A stretch of 33,896 bases of DNA from Candidatus Liptonbacteria bacterium (lineage in GTDB: Bacteria; Patescibacteriota; Minisyncoccia; UBA6257; 2-01-FULL-56-20), in the NCBI GenBank assembly GCA_016186635.1, contig JACPLI010000023.1, positions 1-33,896 of the forward strand. The letters run 5' to 3'. Position numbers and translations under genes: made by a program. The notes under the pieces were generated by a model. That model was not told the origin of the DNA and did not search any database. It saw nothing but the letters and a program-made list of their open reading frames with translations. Within the stretch, counting starts at the first letter, position 1, and each line of letters starts with the position of its first letter. Of this stretch, positions 28,885 through 33,896 are shown in pieces.

Positions 28885-29168
28885 GGGTATAGTGTAACGA
28901 AAAAAGTTAAAGTTTTCTCGCTCTCCCCGTCATTCGTGTCGTCGAGAAGCTCGATCGTATACGGTGCGATATCGATGCCCGTCTCCTCACGGACTTCCCG
29001 CACGAGCGCGGCTTCTTTGGTTTCTCCCTCCTCAACTCCGCCGCCGGGAATGTGCCAGCACTCAATCGGGTACACTCCCCCTCCTTTGGGGTCTTTCAAA
29101 GCTTGCAGCAGCTTCCCGTCGCGGGAGAAGATGAGCGCCCCCACAATGTCCCGGTGGATTGTCCGCAT
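28680..29168 (-). pseudogene. NUDIX hydrolase, 3'-truncated and running into the ABC gene
   Basis: The first 87 or so residues are a normal Nudix N-terminal part: RDIVGALIFSRDGKLLQALK, a full box in GGGVEEGETKEAALVREVREETGI and TIELLDDTNDGESEKTL. The frame then passes through the ABC gene start in a different frame, so the last 75 residues (VTLYPWREWRQNSK...) look like a frame shadow. Typical relatives have about 140-160 residues. The gene seems to have lost its 3' half, perhaps when the ABC gene was joined. It could still make a truncated protein. Confidence 0.7.
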
Positions 29169-29186
29169 GGTTTTTGAAACGCCTCA

Positions 29187-29585
29187 TCACTCCCACGGGA
29201 ATTGCATCACTTCGGGCACCTCCCGCAGGAAGTAGTCCGGCGTCATCTCCGAAGTCGGCATGGTGTACAAACATGCAGTTTTGACGACGGCGCCATTCAA
29301 TTCCAGATATTTCTTCGCCGCCGCCAAACTCTTCCCCGATTCAATCATATCCTCCACTACGAGCACTTTTTTCCCCGCGATGTCGCCGCCAAGCTCGTCC
29401 AAAATCTCCCGCGTCCCGCCGTTCCGCGCCATCGTGATGCACCGCATCTGCGGGACGCTTAAAAGCGTGGAGAGTAACCGCGCGGGCACGAGCCCGCCCC
29501 GCACCACGCCCACAATCATGTCGGGAGTGTAATCCACCTTCTCCGCAAGCGCCCGTATTTCTTTGTCGAACTCATCCCACGACAT
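29187..29585 (-). CDS. Phosphoribosyltransferase (purine salvage type)
   Basis: The 132-residue PRTase-fold protein has the PRPP-binding loop VLVVEDMIESGKSLAAAK (about 74-91) and the pyrophosphate loop VGVVRGGLVPARLL (25-38). The second acidic residue of the loop is conserved as ED. It is likely a hypoxanthine/xanthine/guanine-type enzyme, but the specificity hood is short and cannot be assigned. It lies 18 bases upstream of the truncated Nudix gene on the same strand. Confidence 0.85.
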   Translation of the reverse strand: MSWDEFDKEIRALAEKVDYTPDMIVGVVRGGLVPARLLSTLLSVPQMRCITMARNGGTREILDELGGDIAGKKVLVVEDMIESGKSLAAAKKYLELNGAVVKTACLYTMPTSEMTPDYFLREVPEVMQFPWE

Positions 29586-29663
29586 ACGTTAGTGCAGATT
29601 ATACTCTTTCTGCGGTGTCTGTTGAAAGACACCACTCGAACGAAACTCCTGAATAGGGTAATT

Positions 29664-30053
29664 TCAATTTTTTCTTTGGCGGCGAATTTTCTTGATTGAG
29701 AGATTTTTGAAAGCACTCCCGAATGTGCCATAATCAGGCCGAGTCATTGCTTTATGAACCAACTTATAAAAAGTTCCGATTGACATATGCCCCGCGCCTT
29801 GCCCGAAAATCCAATCATTGTATGTTCCTCTAAACCTTCGATAAAATTGGCAGAATCTAAGTTCTTTATGACGTTTTTGATGCTCGTCGGGTTGAAATTC
29901 AACAAGGTCAACAATGCGCATGTAATCTCCCCACTTGGAGAAACGCTCTATCACCATCGCCCGTCCTATAATCTTCCCGATAGAATGACCCTGTCCTACT
30001 GCCTTAGGATATGGATATTTAACATCTCTCGGTGGTATCCTTATTTCTCCCAT
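29664..30053 (-). CDS. Hypothetical protein, basic and aromatic-rich
   Basis: The 129-residue protein starts MGEIRIPPRDVKYPYPKAVG and contains WGDYMRIVDLVEFQPDEHQKR, LRFCQFYRRFRGTYNDWIFG and a basic tail (SIKKIRRQRKN). I recognise no family. The ATG at 30051-30053 is preferred; an upstream extension would translate the tRNA-Trp gene. The lower GC than in its neighbours and its tRNA-adjacent position suggest it may have been acquired. Confidence 0.6.
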   Translation of the reverse strand: MGEIRIPPRDVKYPYPKAVGQGHSIGKIIGRAMVIERFSKWGDYMRIVDLVEFQPDEHQKRHKELRFCQFYRRFRGTYNDWIFGQGAGHMSIGTFYKLVHKAMTRPDYGTFGSAFKNLSIKKIRRQRKN

Positions 30054-30081
30054 AGTTTTTAATTCATATTTTTCTAATCGG

Positions 30082-30154
30082 CGGGGGCACGAGGATTTGA
30101 ACCTCGAAGTCGGGATTTGGAGTCCCGCAGTTTGCCAGTTGAGCTTATACCCCC
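30082..30154 (-). tRNA. tRNA-Trp (anticodon CCA)
   Basis: The acceptor GGGGGTA pairs with TGCCCCC (last pair A-T). The anticodon stem CGGGA/TCCCG holds loop CTCCAAA with anticodon CCA. The T arm is CGAGG-TTCAAAT-CCTCG. Discriminator G. CCA tail not encoded. Confidence 0.94.
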
Positions 30155-30205
30155 TTCCCCACGATTCTAGCGGGATTGCGTAAAAACTCCAGCTCCGCCC
30201 CCGCC

Positions 30206-30237
30206 ACACTTACCCATTCGTGCGAATGGGTAAGTGT
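30206..30237. repeat. CATTCGTGCGAATG-core palindrome, copy E
   Basis: The 15-bp arms (ACACTTACCCATTCG and its complement) are separated by TG. It lies 35 bases after the rpmG stop and about 50 bases before tRNA-Trp on the same strand. The sequence is almost the same as copy A. Confidence 0.85.
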
Positions 30238-30272
30238 AGAATCACCCCTTCGGCGAACGACACCAGCAAAGA

Positions 30273-30449
30273 CTACACTTTCACTTCCTTATGAGAAGTA
30301 TGTTTTCTGCACCACTCGCAAAACTTCTTCAACTCAATTTTGCGTTCTACCTTCTTCTTGTTCTTGGAAGAATAGTAGTTTCTCCGCTTGCATGCCGTGC
30401 ACCGAAGCCCGATAAGGTTCTCGGAATGTTTGGATTTCTTGCCCGCCAT
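30273..30449 (-). CDS. rpmG: Ribosomal protein L33
   Basis: The 58-residue protein MAGKKSKHSENLIGLRCTAC...CEWCRKHTSHKEVKV has the zinc-binding C+ form of L33 with two CxxC pairs (CTAC and CEWC). The start MAGKKS at 30447-30449 is chosen over an upstream ATG. It lies among tRNA genes, as is common. Confidence 0.93.
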   Translation of the reverse strand: MAGKKSKHSENLIGLRCTACKRRNYYSSKNKKKVERKIELKKFCEWCRKHTSHKEVKV

Positions 30450-30495
30450 GCCGAAGATGGTAGCACACAACAGCGCGACGTCAAAATACCTCTTG

Positions 30496-30567
30496 AGCCG
30501 GAGGGGAGAATCGGACTCCCGGCCTCGTTCTTACCAAGAACGCGTTCTGCCACTGAACTACTCCGGC
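30496..30567 (-). tRNA. tRNA-Thr (anticodon GGT)
   Basis: The acceptor GCCGGAG pairs perfectly with CTCCGGC. The anticodon stem CGTTC/GAACG holds loop TTGGTAA with anticodon GGT. T arm GGGAG-TCCGATT-CTCCC. Discriminator T. No CCA. The gap 30568-30703 downstream of the MazG-like gene shows no further gene. Confidence 0.94.
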
Positions 30568-30703
30568 GTTAGAAATGTGCGAACATTCGCGGGCTTACAG
30601 TTCGTTACGTCCCGCCATGGGCGGGGCACTGAACTTTGCGACAACCGCACTTAAGCTTACTATTGTTTCCCCGAGGGGTCAAAACTACTCTTTAAACTAT
30701 TTT

Positions 30704-31060
30704 CTAAGGGCGCGGGAGCATGAGAACCCTCTTTTTGAACCCGCCACGCTCTTTCCTTTTTTTCTTCTGGACTGCCGCAATACCTCTCCTTGTTTTCTTC
30801 TTTAGGCGGAGAATGGCATCGAGGACTTCGAATATGTCGGCTAATTCTTCCTCGAAATTGCCGTGCACTTTGGATTTCCGGAGTTCCATCGACTCCTCGA
30901 TGAGTTTTTTCGCAAGATAATCAAAAAACTCTTCGCCGTCCTGAATAACCCGAAAACGGGCGCTTTCTCCGCCCTGCCGTTTCTCGATTTCCGGAATCCG
31001 GTCGCGCACGAGCTTCGGATACTCGCGTTCGAATTTGTAGTTTGTATGCGTAAAACTCAT
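30704..31060 (-). CDS. MazG-like / phosphoribosyl-ATP-pyrophosphohydrolase-like protein
   Basis: This 118-residue helical protein has KLVRDRIPEIEKRQGG, then KKLIEESMELRKSKVHGNFEEELADIFEVLDAI with the EExxEL and EELAD acidic metal-binding pattern of all-alpha NTP pyrophosphohydrolases. It may remove non-canonical nucleotides. The basic tail (KKKTRRGIAAVQKKKRKERG) is unusual. It starts one base after tRNA-Thr(TGT). Confidence 0.8.
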   Translation of the reverse strand: MSFTHTNYKFEREYPKLVRDRIPEIEKRQGGESARFRVIQDGEEFFDYLAKKLIEESMELRKSKVHGNFEEELADIFEVLDAILRLKKKTRRGIAAVQKKKRKERGGFKKRVLMLPRP

Positions 31061-31061
31061 G

Positions 31062-31133
31062 AGCCGTCCCCGGGACTTGAACCCGGAACCTTCACTTTAC
31101 AAAAGTGTTGCTCTGCCATTGAGCTAGGACGGC
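31062..31133 (-). tRNA. tRNA-Thr (anticodon TGT)
   Basis: The acceptor GCCGTCC pairs with GGACGGC. The anticodon loop TTTGTAA has anticodon TGT on a stem with one A-A mismatch at its base. The T arm is CCGGG-TTCAAGT-CCCGG. Discriminator T, no CCA. Confidence 0.93.
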
Positions 31134-31199
31134 GTGGGTTCTTCCTCGCACTTTACCAAAACTCTCCCAAAACAAAAAGCCCCGCCTCACACGAAGCTT

Positions 31200-31239
31200 T
31201 TCTTTGCTACGTGCTATTCGCTATTTGCTATTTGCCGCC
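31200..31239. repeat. CTATTCGCTATTTGC words before the DUF4383-like gene 3' end
   Basis: GTGCTATTCGCTATTTGCTA then TTTGCCGCC is close to the words in the secA linker (1158-1256) and at 32806-32850. Confidence 0.5.
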
Positions 31240-31617
31240 TTACCCCATCCCCTCCCTCCCGCGGGATGCGATAAGCGCCCAGATACCCACCACGAGATGG
31301 AGAATCGAGTCCGCCGGGTTCTCAAGGTTCGCGCCGAGGAAGCTCTCCCCGACGAGAATGCTGTAGAGTCCCACAAGCACTGCCACAATGCCCACCACGA
31401 CGACGAGCGGCTTCTGCGCCTCCGCGCTCAAGGCGTACGCCGCAATAAGCGCGACGATGCCGATGATGAGGTGCGCCCAGTTCTCGCCGTTGTCGAACCA
31501 CCACCCCGCGCCGAAAATGCTCGCCTCCGGCGTCGGTCCCAAGACGTTCACAAATCCCAAAATACCCACGAGCACGAGCACTCCGCCGCCGATGCGAAGA
31601 AACTGCTTCGGGTTCAT
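31240..31617 (-). CDS. Small four-helix membrane protein, DUF4383-like
   Basis: The 125-residue protein has about four membrane segments (starting FLRIGGGVLVLVGILGFV) with GWWFDNGENWAHLIIGIVAL and NPADSILHLVVGIWAL. The repeated histidine-in-helix pattern (ENWAHLIIG, DSILHLVVG) fits DUF4383. Function unknown. A DoxX-like gene lies upstream on the same strand. Confidence 0.7.
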   Translation of the reverse strand: MNPKQFLRIGGGVLVLVGILGFVNVLGPTPEASIFGAGWWFDNGENWAHLIIGIVALIAAYALSAEAQKPLVVVVGIVAVLVGLYSILVGESFLGANLENPADSILHLVVGIWALIASRGREGMG

Positions 31618-31694
31618 AAAAATAAAAAGTGTATATATTCTCCGACCTTTTCTTTATCCTATTATACCAGCCCCTTCCCCGCTACCCCATTCCT

Positions 31695-32081
31695 CTACTC
31701 CCTCTTCCGCAAAAGGCAAAGCCGGTCCTCGCCGGAGAGCGCCACTGCGAGCGTCGCCATGCTCAAGCCGAAGTCGCGCACACCGAGTTCGGTCATGCCA
31801 AGACTCGCCGCAATCCCTGCGAGATGCATAAAAAGGAGAAATGCAACCGGTCTCACGGCGACGCCAAGCCCAAGGAGCACGCTCGCGACGACTTCAAACC
31901 ACCCGTTCACATGCACGATTGTCGCGGCGCCCATCCCGGAAATGTTCAGCGCCCACGCCGGCACGAACCCGGTCCACGCCGCGGGAGTGGTGAGTTGTGA
32001 GGTGCCAAACCAGAGGAACACCAGCGCAAGCGCGAGCCGAAGCACCACGGGGGCGTACGAAGCGAGATTTCGGGAATCCAT
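31695..32081 (-). CDS. DoxX-like membrane protein
   Basis: The 128-residue protein has four hydrophobic helices, with LRLALALVFLWFGTSQLTTPAAWTG near the start, a GWFEVVASVLLGLGV segment and FLLFMHLAGI. The pattern fits the DoxX-like family, sometimes linked to redox or quinone functions. It probably pairs with the DUF4383-like gene 77 bases downstream. Confidence 0.7.
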   Translation of the reverse strand: MDSRNLASYAPVVLRLALALVFLWFGTSQLTTPAAWTGFVPAWALNISGMGAATIVHVNGWFEVVASVLLGLGVAVRPVAFLLFMHLAGIAASLGMTELGVRDFGLSMATLAVALSGEDRLCLLRKRE

Positions 32082-32140
32082 GCGCTCATTCTACCACAAA
32101 AAACTTTATTTTCTCACGTTTTCGGGGTAGGATGGAGCAA

Positions 32141-32186
32141 GATTCAGAGCGGAGGGGTGGCTGAGCGGCCGAAGGCACCGCACTCG
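32141..32186 (+). pseudogene. tRNA-Ser 5' half, truncated in the anticodon
   Basis: GATTCAGAGC (32141-32150) is followed by a 36-base tRNA-Ser 5' half, starting GGAGGGG and ending CCGCACTCG. That is acceptor, D arm (GGCTGAGCGGCCGAAGGC) and the anticodon stem to the second anticodon base. The same 46-base stretch recurs at 32490-32535 with 38 matches, there continuing into a full tRNA. No 3' half is seen here. Confidence 0.8.
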
Positions 32187-32535
32187 CCCGCCGAAGGCAG
32201 GGTCCGCCTCTGGCGGAAAATGCTCAATATGGCATCAACATATCTGCTATTCAGTCCGAATATGAAAAAGTTTTATGTGGGATCTTCTAGAAAAGAAGAT
32301 GCGAATGTGCGCCTTTCTCATCACAACAACGGGTCAGTCAGATCTACAAAAGCCGGGCGACCATGGATTGTTGTTGAAATTGAGAGATTTGAGAACTATA
32401 CTGATGCCAGAAAAAGAGAGCTATTCTTAAAATCCGGGATTGGTCGTAAGGAAATCTATAAAAAATTTGGCAACTTGAAGAAAGAGCTGGATTCAGAACG
32501 GAGGGTTGGCAGAGTGGTCTAACGCGCCGCACTCG
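32187..32535 (+). mobile_element. GIY-YIG cassette replacing the tRNA-Ser 5' half
   Basis: The stretch runs from the broken tRNA-Ser anticodon to the same position in the intact copy. It holds a hairpin (about 32189-32217, CCGCC...GGCGG with AGGC/GCCT inside), the GIY-YIG gene, and a new 5' half of tRNA-Ser. In this reading, insertion of 349 bases at one anticodon position would separate the old 5' half and supply a new one to the 3' half. Confidence 0.5.
32220..32522 (+). CDS. Single-domain GIY-YIG endonuclease
   Basis: About 100 residues starting at ATG 32220 or 32229 (MASTYLLFSPNMKKFYVGSS). YLL and FYVG are the GIY and YIG elements, followed by HHNNGSVRSTKAGRPWIVVE and the conserved glutamate in DARKRELFLKSGIGRKEIYK. 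Proteins of this type occur widely in reduced bacteria with unclear roles, and GIY-YIG domains often drive mobile-element homing. The last codons (SERRVGRVV, stop at 32522) lie inside the intact tRNA-Ser gene, so the gene and the tRNA overlap by 23 bases. Lower GC than its neighbours. Confidence 0.88.
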   Translation: MLNMASTYLLFSPNMKKFYVGSSRKEDANVRLSHHNNGSVRSTKAGRPWIVVEIERFENYTDARKRELFLKSGIGRKEIYKKFGNLKKELDSERRVGRVV

Positions 32536-32586
32536 AAATGCGGTTGGGGAGAAATCCCCTCAGAGGTTCGAATCCTCTACCCTCCG
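32500..32586 (+). tRNA. tRNA-Ser (anticodon CGA)
   Basis: The acceptor GGAGGGT pairs perfectly with ACCCTCC. The anticodon stem CCGCA/TGCGG holds loop CTCGAAA with anticodon CGA. A long variable arm (GGGGA..TCCCC) and T arm GAGGTTCGAATCCTC complete a type II tRNA. Discriminator G. The flanks GATTCAGAAC and GCTCTGAATC extend the acceptor pairing with one mismatch. Confidence 0.95.
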
Positions 32587-32805
32587 CTCTGAATCTTTTG
32601 CTTTGAAAATTTTTCCCAGCCACTTCCCCGTGAGCACCCGGATGCCGACGAGCTCGAGCCCCACGAGCGCGAGCCACGAGCCGGGCGTGAGCGGAGTCAC
32701 GAGCGCAAGCAGCCCGACCAGCACCAAAAGAATCCCGACGGCGAACTTCACCCGCGGGTATTTCCCGGAAATGTAGTCATGAAGTTTTTGGAGATGATTG
32801 CGCAT
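32560..32805 (-). CDS. Small membrane protein, C-terminus antisense to tRNA-Ser
   Basis: The 81-residue protein has one or two hydrophobic segments (FAVGILLVLVGLLALVTPLTPG and SWLALVGLELVGIRVL). It resembles short transmembrane proteins of unknown function with a central PLTPG turn. Its last residues (KDSERRVEDSNL) are encoded by the complement of the tRNA-Ser 3' end, so an original stop was probably lost. Confidence 0.6.
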   Translation of the reverse strand: MRNHLQKLHDYISGKYPRVKFAVGILLVLVGLLALVTPLTPGSWLALVGLELVGIRVLTGKWLGKIFKAKDSERRVEDSNL

Positions 32806-32850
32806 GCGAGTTGACGATTGGCTATTAACTATTTGCCCTTTGCTATGAAC
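32806..32850. repeat. GATTGGCTATTAACTATTTGC words
   Basis: GACGATTGGCTATTAACTAT then TTGCCCTTTGCTATGAACG is the same word type as in the secA linker and at 31200-31239. Confidence 0.5.
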
Positions 32851-32853
32851 GCG

Positions 32854-33002
32854 GTGCCCTCGAGAGGAATTTCACTGCTCGCTCACCTACGTTCGCTGCG
32901 CTTTCAAAACCCTCGGTTTTGAATCCGCCTCCGGCTCATTCCTACACGGGAGGAACCTTATACTTTCCTCCCGACCCCTCTTTCGGTTCAATTCCCTCCG
33001 AG
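32854..33002 (-). mobile_element. Hairpin element downstream of tRNA-Arg, with tRNA 3' copies
   Basis: Read from the tRNA on the minus strand: after a 24-base spacer comes an exact 18-base inverted copy of the tRNA T arm and acceptor (32985-33002 against 33031-33048). Next is CGAAAGAGGGGTC (32973-32985), then a 9-bp hairpin CGGGAGGAA/TTCCTCCCG (32947-32973). A 9-bp hairpin TTCAAAACC/GGTTTTGAA (32903-32923) follows, then an AGCGAACGTAGGTGAGCG tract. Last is a degenerate direct copy of the tRNA 3' end (32854-32871, 15 of 18 matches). The block order matches the element at tRNA-Glu. Confidence 0.7.
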
Positions 33003-33026
33003 AAACTATATCACTTTCTATAAATG

Positions 33027-33098
33027 TGCCCTCGGAGGGAATTGAACCCCCATCTCTTCCTTAGGACGGAATAGCTCTATCCGTTGAGCTACGAGGGC
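33027..33098 (-). tRNA. tRNA-Arg (anticodon CCT)
   Basis: The acceptor GCCCTCG pairs perfectly with CGAGGGC. The anticodon loop GTCCTAA has anticodon CCT on stem ATTCC/GGAAG, with a weak outer pair. T arm GGGGG..TTCAATT..CCCTC. Discriminator A. The 3' part recurs as an 18-base inverted repeat immediately downstream. Confidence 0.92.
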
Positions 33099-33156
33099 GG
33101 ACAAACTCGCCTACACGCCTAATAATTGCAAAGAACTCCTTAAGCAGCAAGCCTCC

Positions 33157-33334
33157 TATAGTCGCGGATTGTGGCGCCGCAAAGTATTGCGGCATCTCGC
33201 AGATCCTCGAAGGGGACTACAAAAATATAGTCGCGGAGTACCGCTCGTCTTGGGTTGTGGCGCCGCAAAGTATTGCGGCATCTCGCAGATCCTCGAAGGG
33301 GACTACAAAAATATAGTCGCGGAGTACCGCTCGT
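33157..33334. repeat. Tandem 86-nt repeat between tRNA-Ala and tRNA-Arg
   Basis: A unit beginning TTGTGGCGCCGCAAAGTATT is present at 33169 and 33255, identical over 80 bases, with a period of 86. A partial copy (TATAGTCGCGGA, 33157-33168) precedes them. Each unit holds hairpins GCCGCAA/TTGCGGC and GACTA/TAGTC (TAGTC on the other strand) and GCGGTACTCCGC. There is no open frame or spacer-like variability. Confidence 0.85.
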
Positions 33335-33342
33335 TATTTTTG

Positions 33343-33413
33343 TGGACCTACGGGGAGTCGAACCCCGACCTCGCCCATGCCATGGGCGCGTAATACCGCT
33401 TTACTATAGGCCC
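33343..33413 (-). tRNA. tRNA-Ala (anticodon GGC)
   Basis: The acceptor GGGCCTA pairs with TAGGTCC and has the G3-U70 alanine identity pair. The anticodon stem CGCCC/GGGCG holds loop ATGGCAT with anticodon GGC. D arm GTAA/TTAC, T arm CGGGG-TTCGACT-CCCCG, discriminator A. The variable loop is short, giving 71 nt. Confidence 0.93.
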
Positions 33414-33589
33414 GCGCGATAATCTTACTCGAATATAAAGTATTCTTGCAAACGCACCGCGCTTGACCCCTCCCCTATCTTCTTCTATGCTCTCCGCAGC
33501 GCCGGAGTATCCGGCACAACTTGATGGGAAGCGGAGCAAACTTTCTCCGCAAGATTAACAACGTAACAACGACTGTAACGACAGAAACT

Positions 33590-33896
33590 ATGAACCTAAT
33601 ATTCATGAACATGCTCCTCTGGGGCACTCACACCACGAAAGAACAACATGCGCCGATAATCGAGGAACTCAAGAAGCTCGGCTTCGACGGGGTGGAAATC
33701 CCGGTCATTCAGGGTACCGAAGCGGAGTGCTCCGAACTCAAAACATTACTCCACGAGGGTTAAGGGAACTTTCGTGTTGGTTTTTCTCTCATCGGTCGTT
33801 GCAAATGGGAGAGGATGACGGACACGAGTGTTTTCTTCTGCCGGAGCCGCAACCCTCGGTGCCGCCGCAGCCCCTCCGCAAGGGCGGTATTCACCC
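33590..33896 (+). pseudogene. Sugar-phosphate isomerase/epimerase-like gene, degraded
   Basis: The start ATG 33590 (or 33605) gives MNMLLWGTHTTKEQHAPIIE then ELKKLGFDGVEIPVIQGT, typical of a TIM-barrel sugar isomerase N-terminus. The frame stops at 33761-33763 (LLHEG, stop). Fragments that look like continuation lie in other frames (GLR; GTFVLV; AGAATLGAAAA near the right edge), so several indels separate them. It is either a pseudogene or a poorly assembled contig end. Confidence 0.5.

Noticed and set aside
30054-30209. N-terminal extension of the hypothetical protein at 29664-30053
   Set aside because: It would translate through tRNA-Trp; the ATG at 30051-30053 is the sensible start.
32157-32219. 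N-terminal extension of the GIY-YIG protein (AERPKAPHSPAEG)
   Set aside because: It is the translation of a tRNA-Ser 5' half and a hairpin, not protein-like. The domain starts near MASTYLLF.
32141-32586. Group I intron in tRNA-Ser with a GIY-YIG homing gene
   Set aside because: The 313 bases between the break and the second tRNA flank are almost all coding, leaving no room for a group I core. The downstream tRNA is complete by itself, so splicing is not needed.
33157-33334. CRISPR array
   Set aside because: The 86-base period has no spacer; the whole unit is repeated, and there are only two full copies and no cas genes.

Overview
The window looks like a chromosome segment of a reduced-genome bacterium, most likely a member of the Candidate Phyla Radiation (Patescibacteria, Parcubacteria-like). 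This is inferred from short single-domain genes, many start codons without a Shine-Dalgarno sequence, tRNAs without encoded CCA, small NUDIX, GIY-YIG, four-helix-bundle and MNT/HEPN proteins, and intergenic spaces full of short palindromes and degenerate AT-rich words. No rRNA gene or other direct taxonomic marker is present. Most genes lie on the minus strand.

Layout. 1-4640: tail of an unknown gene, NUDIX hydrolase, frameshifted VOC gene, secA, an ArsR-type regulator and hpf. 4695-9051: murB with a long structured leader, GtrA-like protein, SIMPL protein, tpiA and a cytidine-deaminase-like gene. 9143-10140: a HigBA-type toxin-antitoxin pair and tRNA-Glu followed by a hairpin-rich insertion. 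10205-14970: a division and cell-wall cluster on the minus strand, mraZ-rsmH-ftsL-like-ftsI-murF, with a promoter and MraZ-box-like repeats upstream. 15386-21835: a small membrane protein, a HEPN/MNT pair, and a complete branched-chain amino-acid ABC transporter (livK, H, M, G, F) interrupted by a four-helix-bundle gene. 21946-23260: tRNA-Val and the rplJ-rplL operon with an L10-type leader. 23313-30053: histidine phosphatase, gpsA-glpK, NUDIX genes, an ABC exporter, a phosphoribosyltransferase and a hypothetical gene. 30082-33413: a tRNA-rich stretch (Trp, Thr, Thr, Ser, Arg, Ala) with rpmG, a MazG-like gene, small membrane proteins and a GIY-YIG nuclease gene. The right end holds a decayed sugar-isomerase-like gene.

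How the genes work together. mraZ to murF, with murB, serve septation and peptidoglycan synthesis. hpf, rplJ/L, rpmG and the tRNAs serve translation, and secA serves secretion. glpK, gpsA and tpiA would connect glycerol, glycerol-3-phosphate, dihydroxyacetone phosphate and glyceraldehyde-3-phosphate. The liv genes would import amino acids, plausible for an auxotrophic symbiont.

The most unusual content is small mobile or repetitive DNA. (1) A GIY-YIG cassette sits between a tRNA-Ser 5' half that ends inside the anticodon and an intact tRNA-Ser. (2) A hairpin-rich element family follows tRNA-Glu and tRNA-Arg, with inverted and direct copies of the host tRNA 3' end; a third copy lies in the murB leader, and its stems differ by compensatory changes. 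(3) A palindrome family with core CATTCGTGCGAATG and variable but self-complementary arms lies mostly just after minus-strand stop codons. (4) Repeat words are inserted in frame in secA, tpiA, rsmH and murB. (5) A HEPN/MNT pair is flanked by livF and a copy of the livF 3' end.
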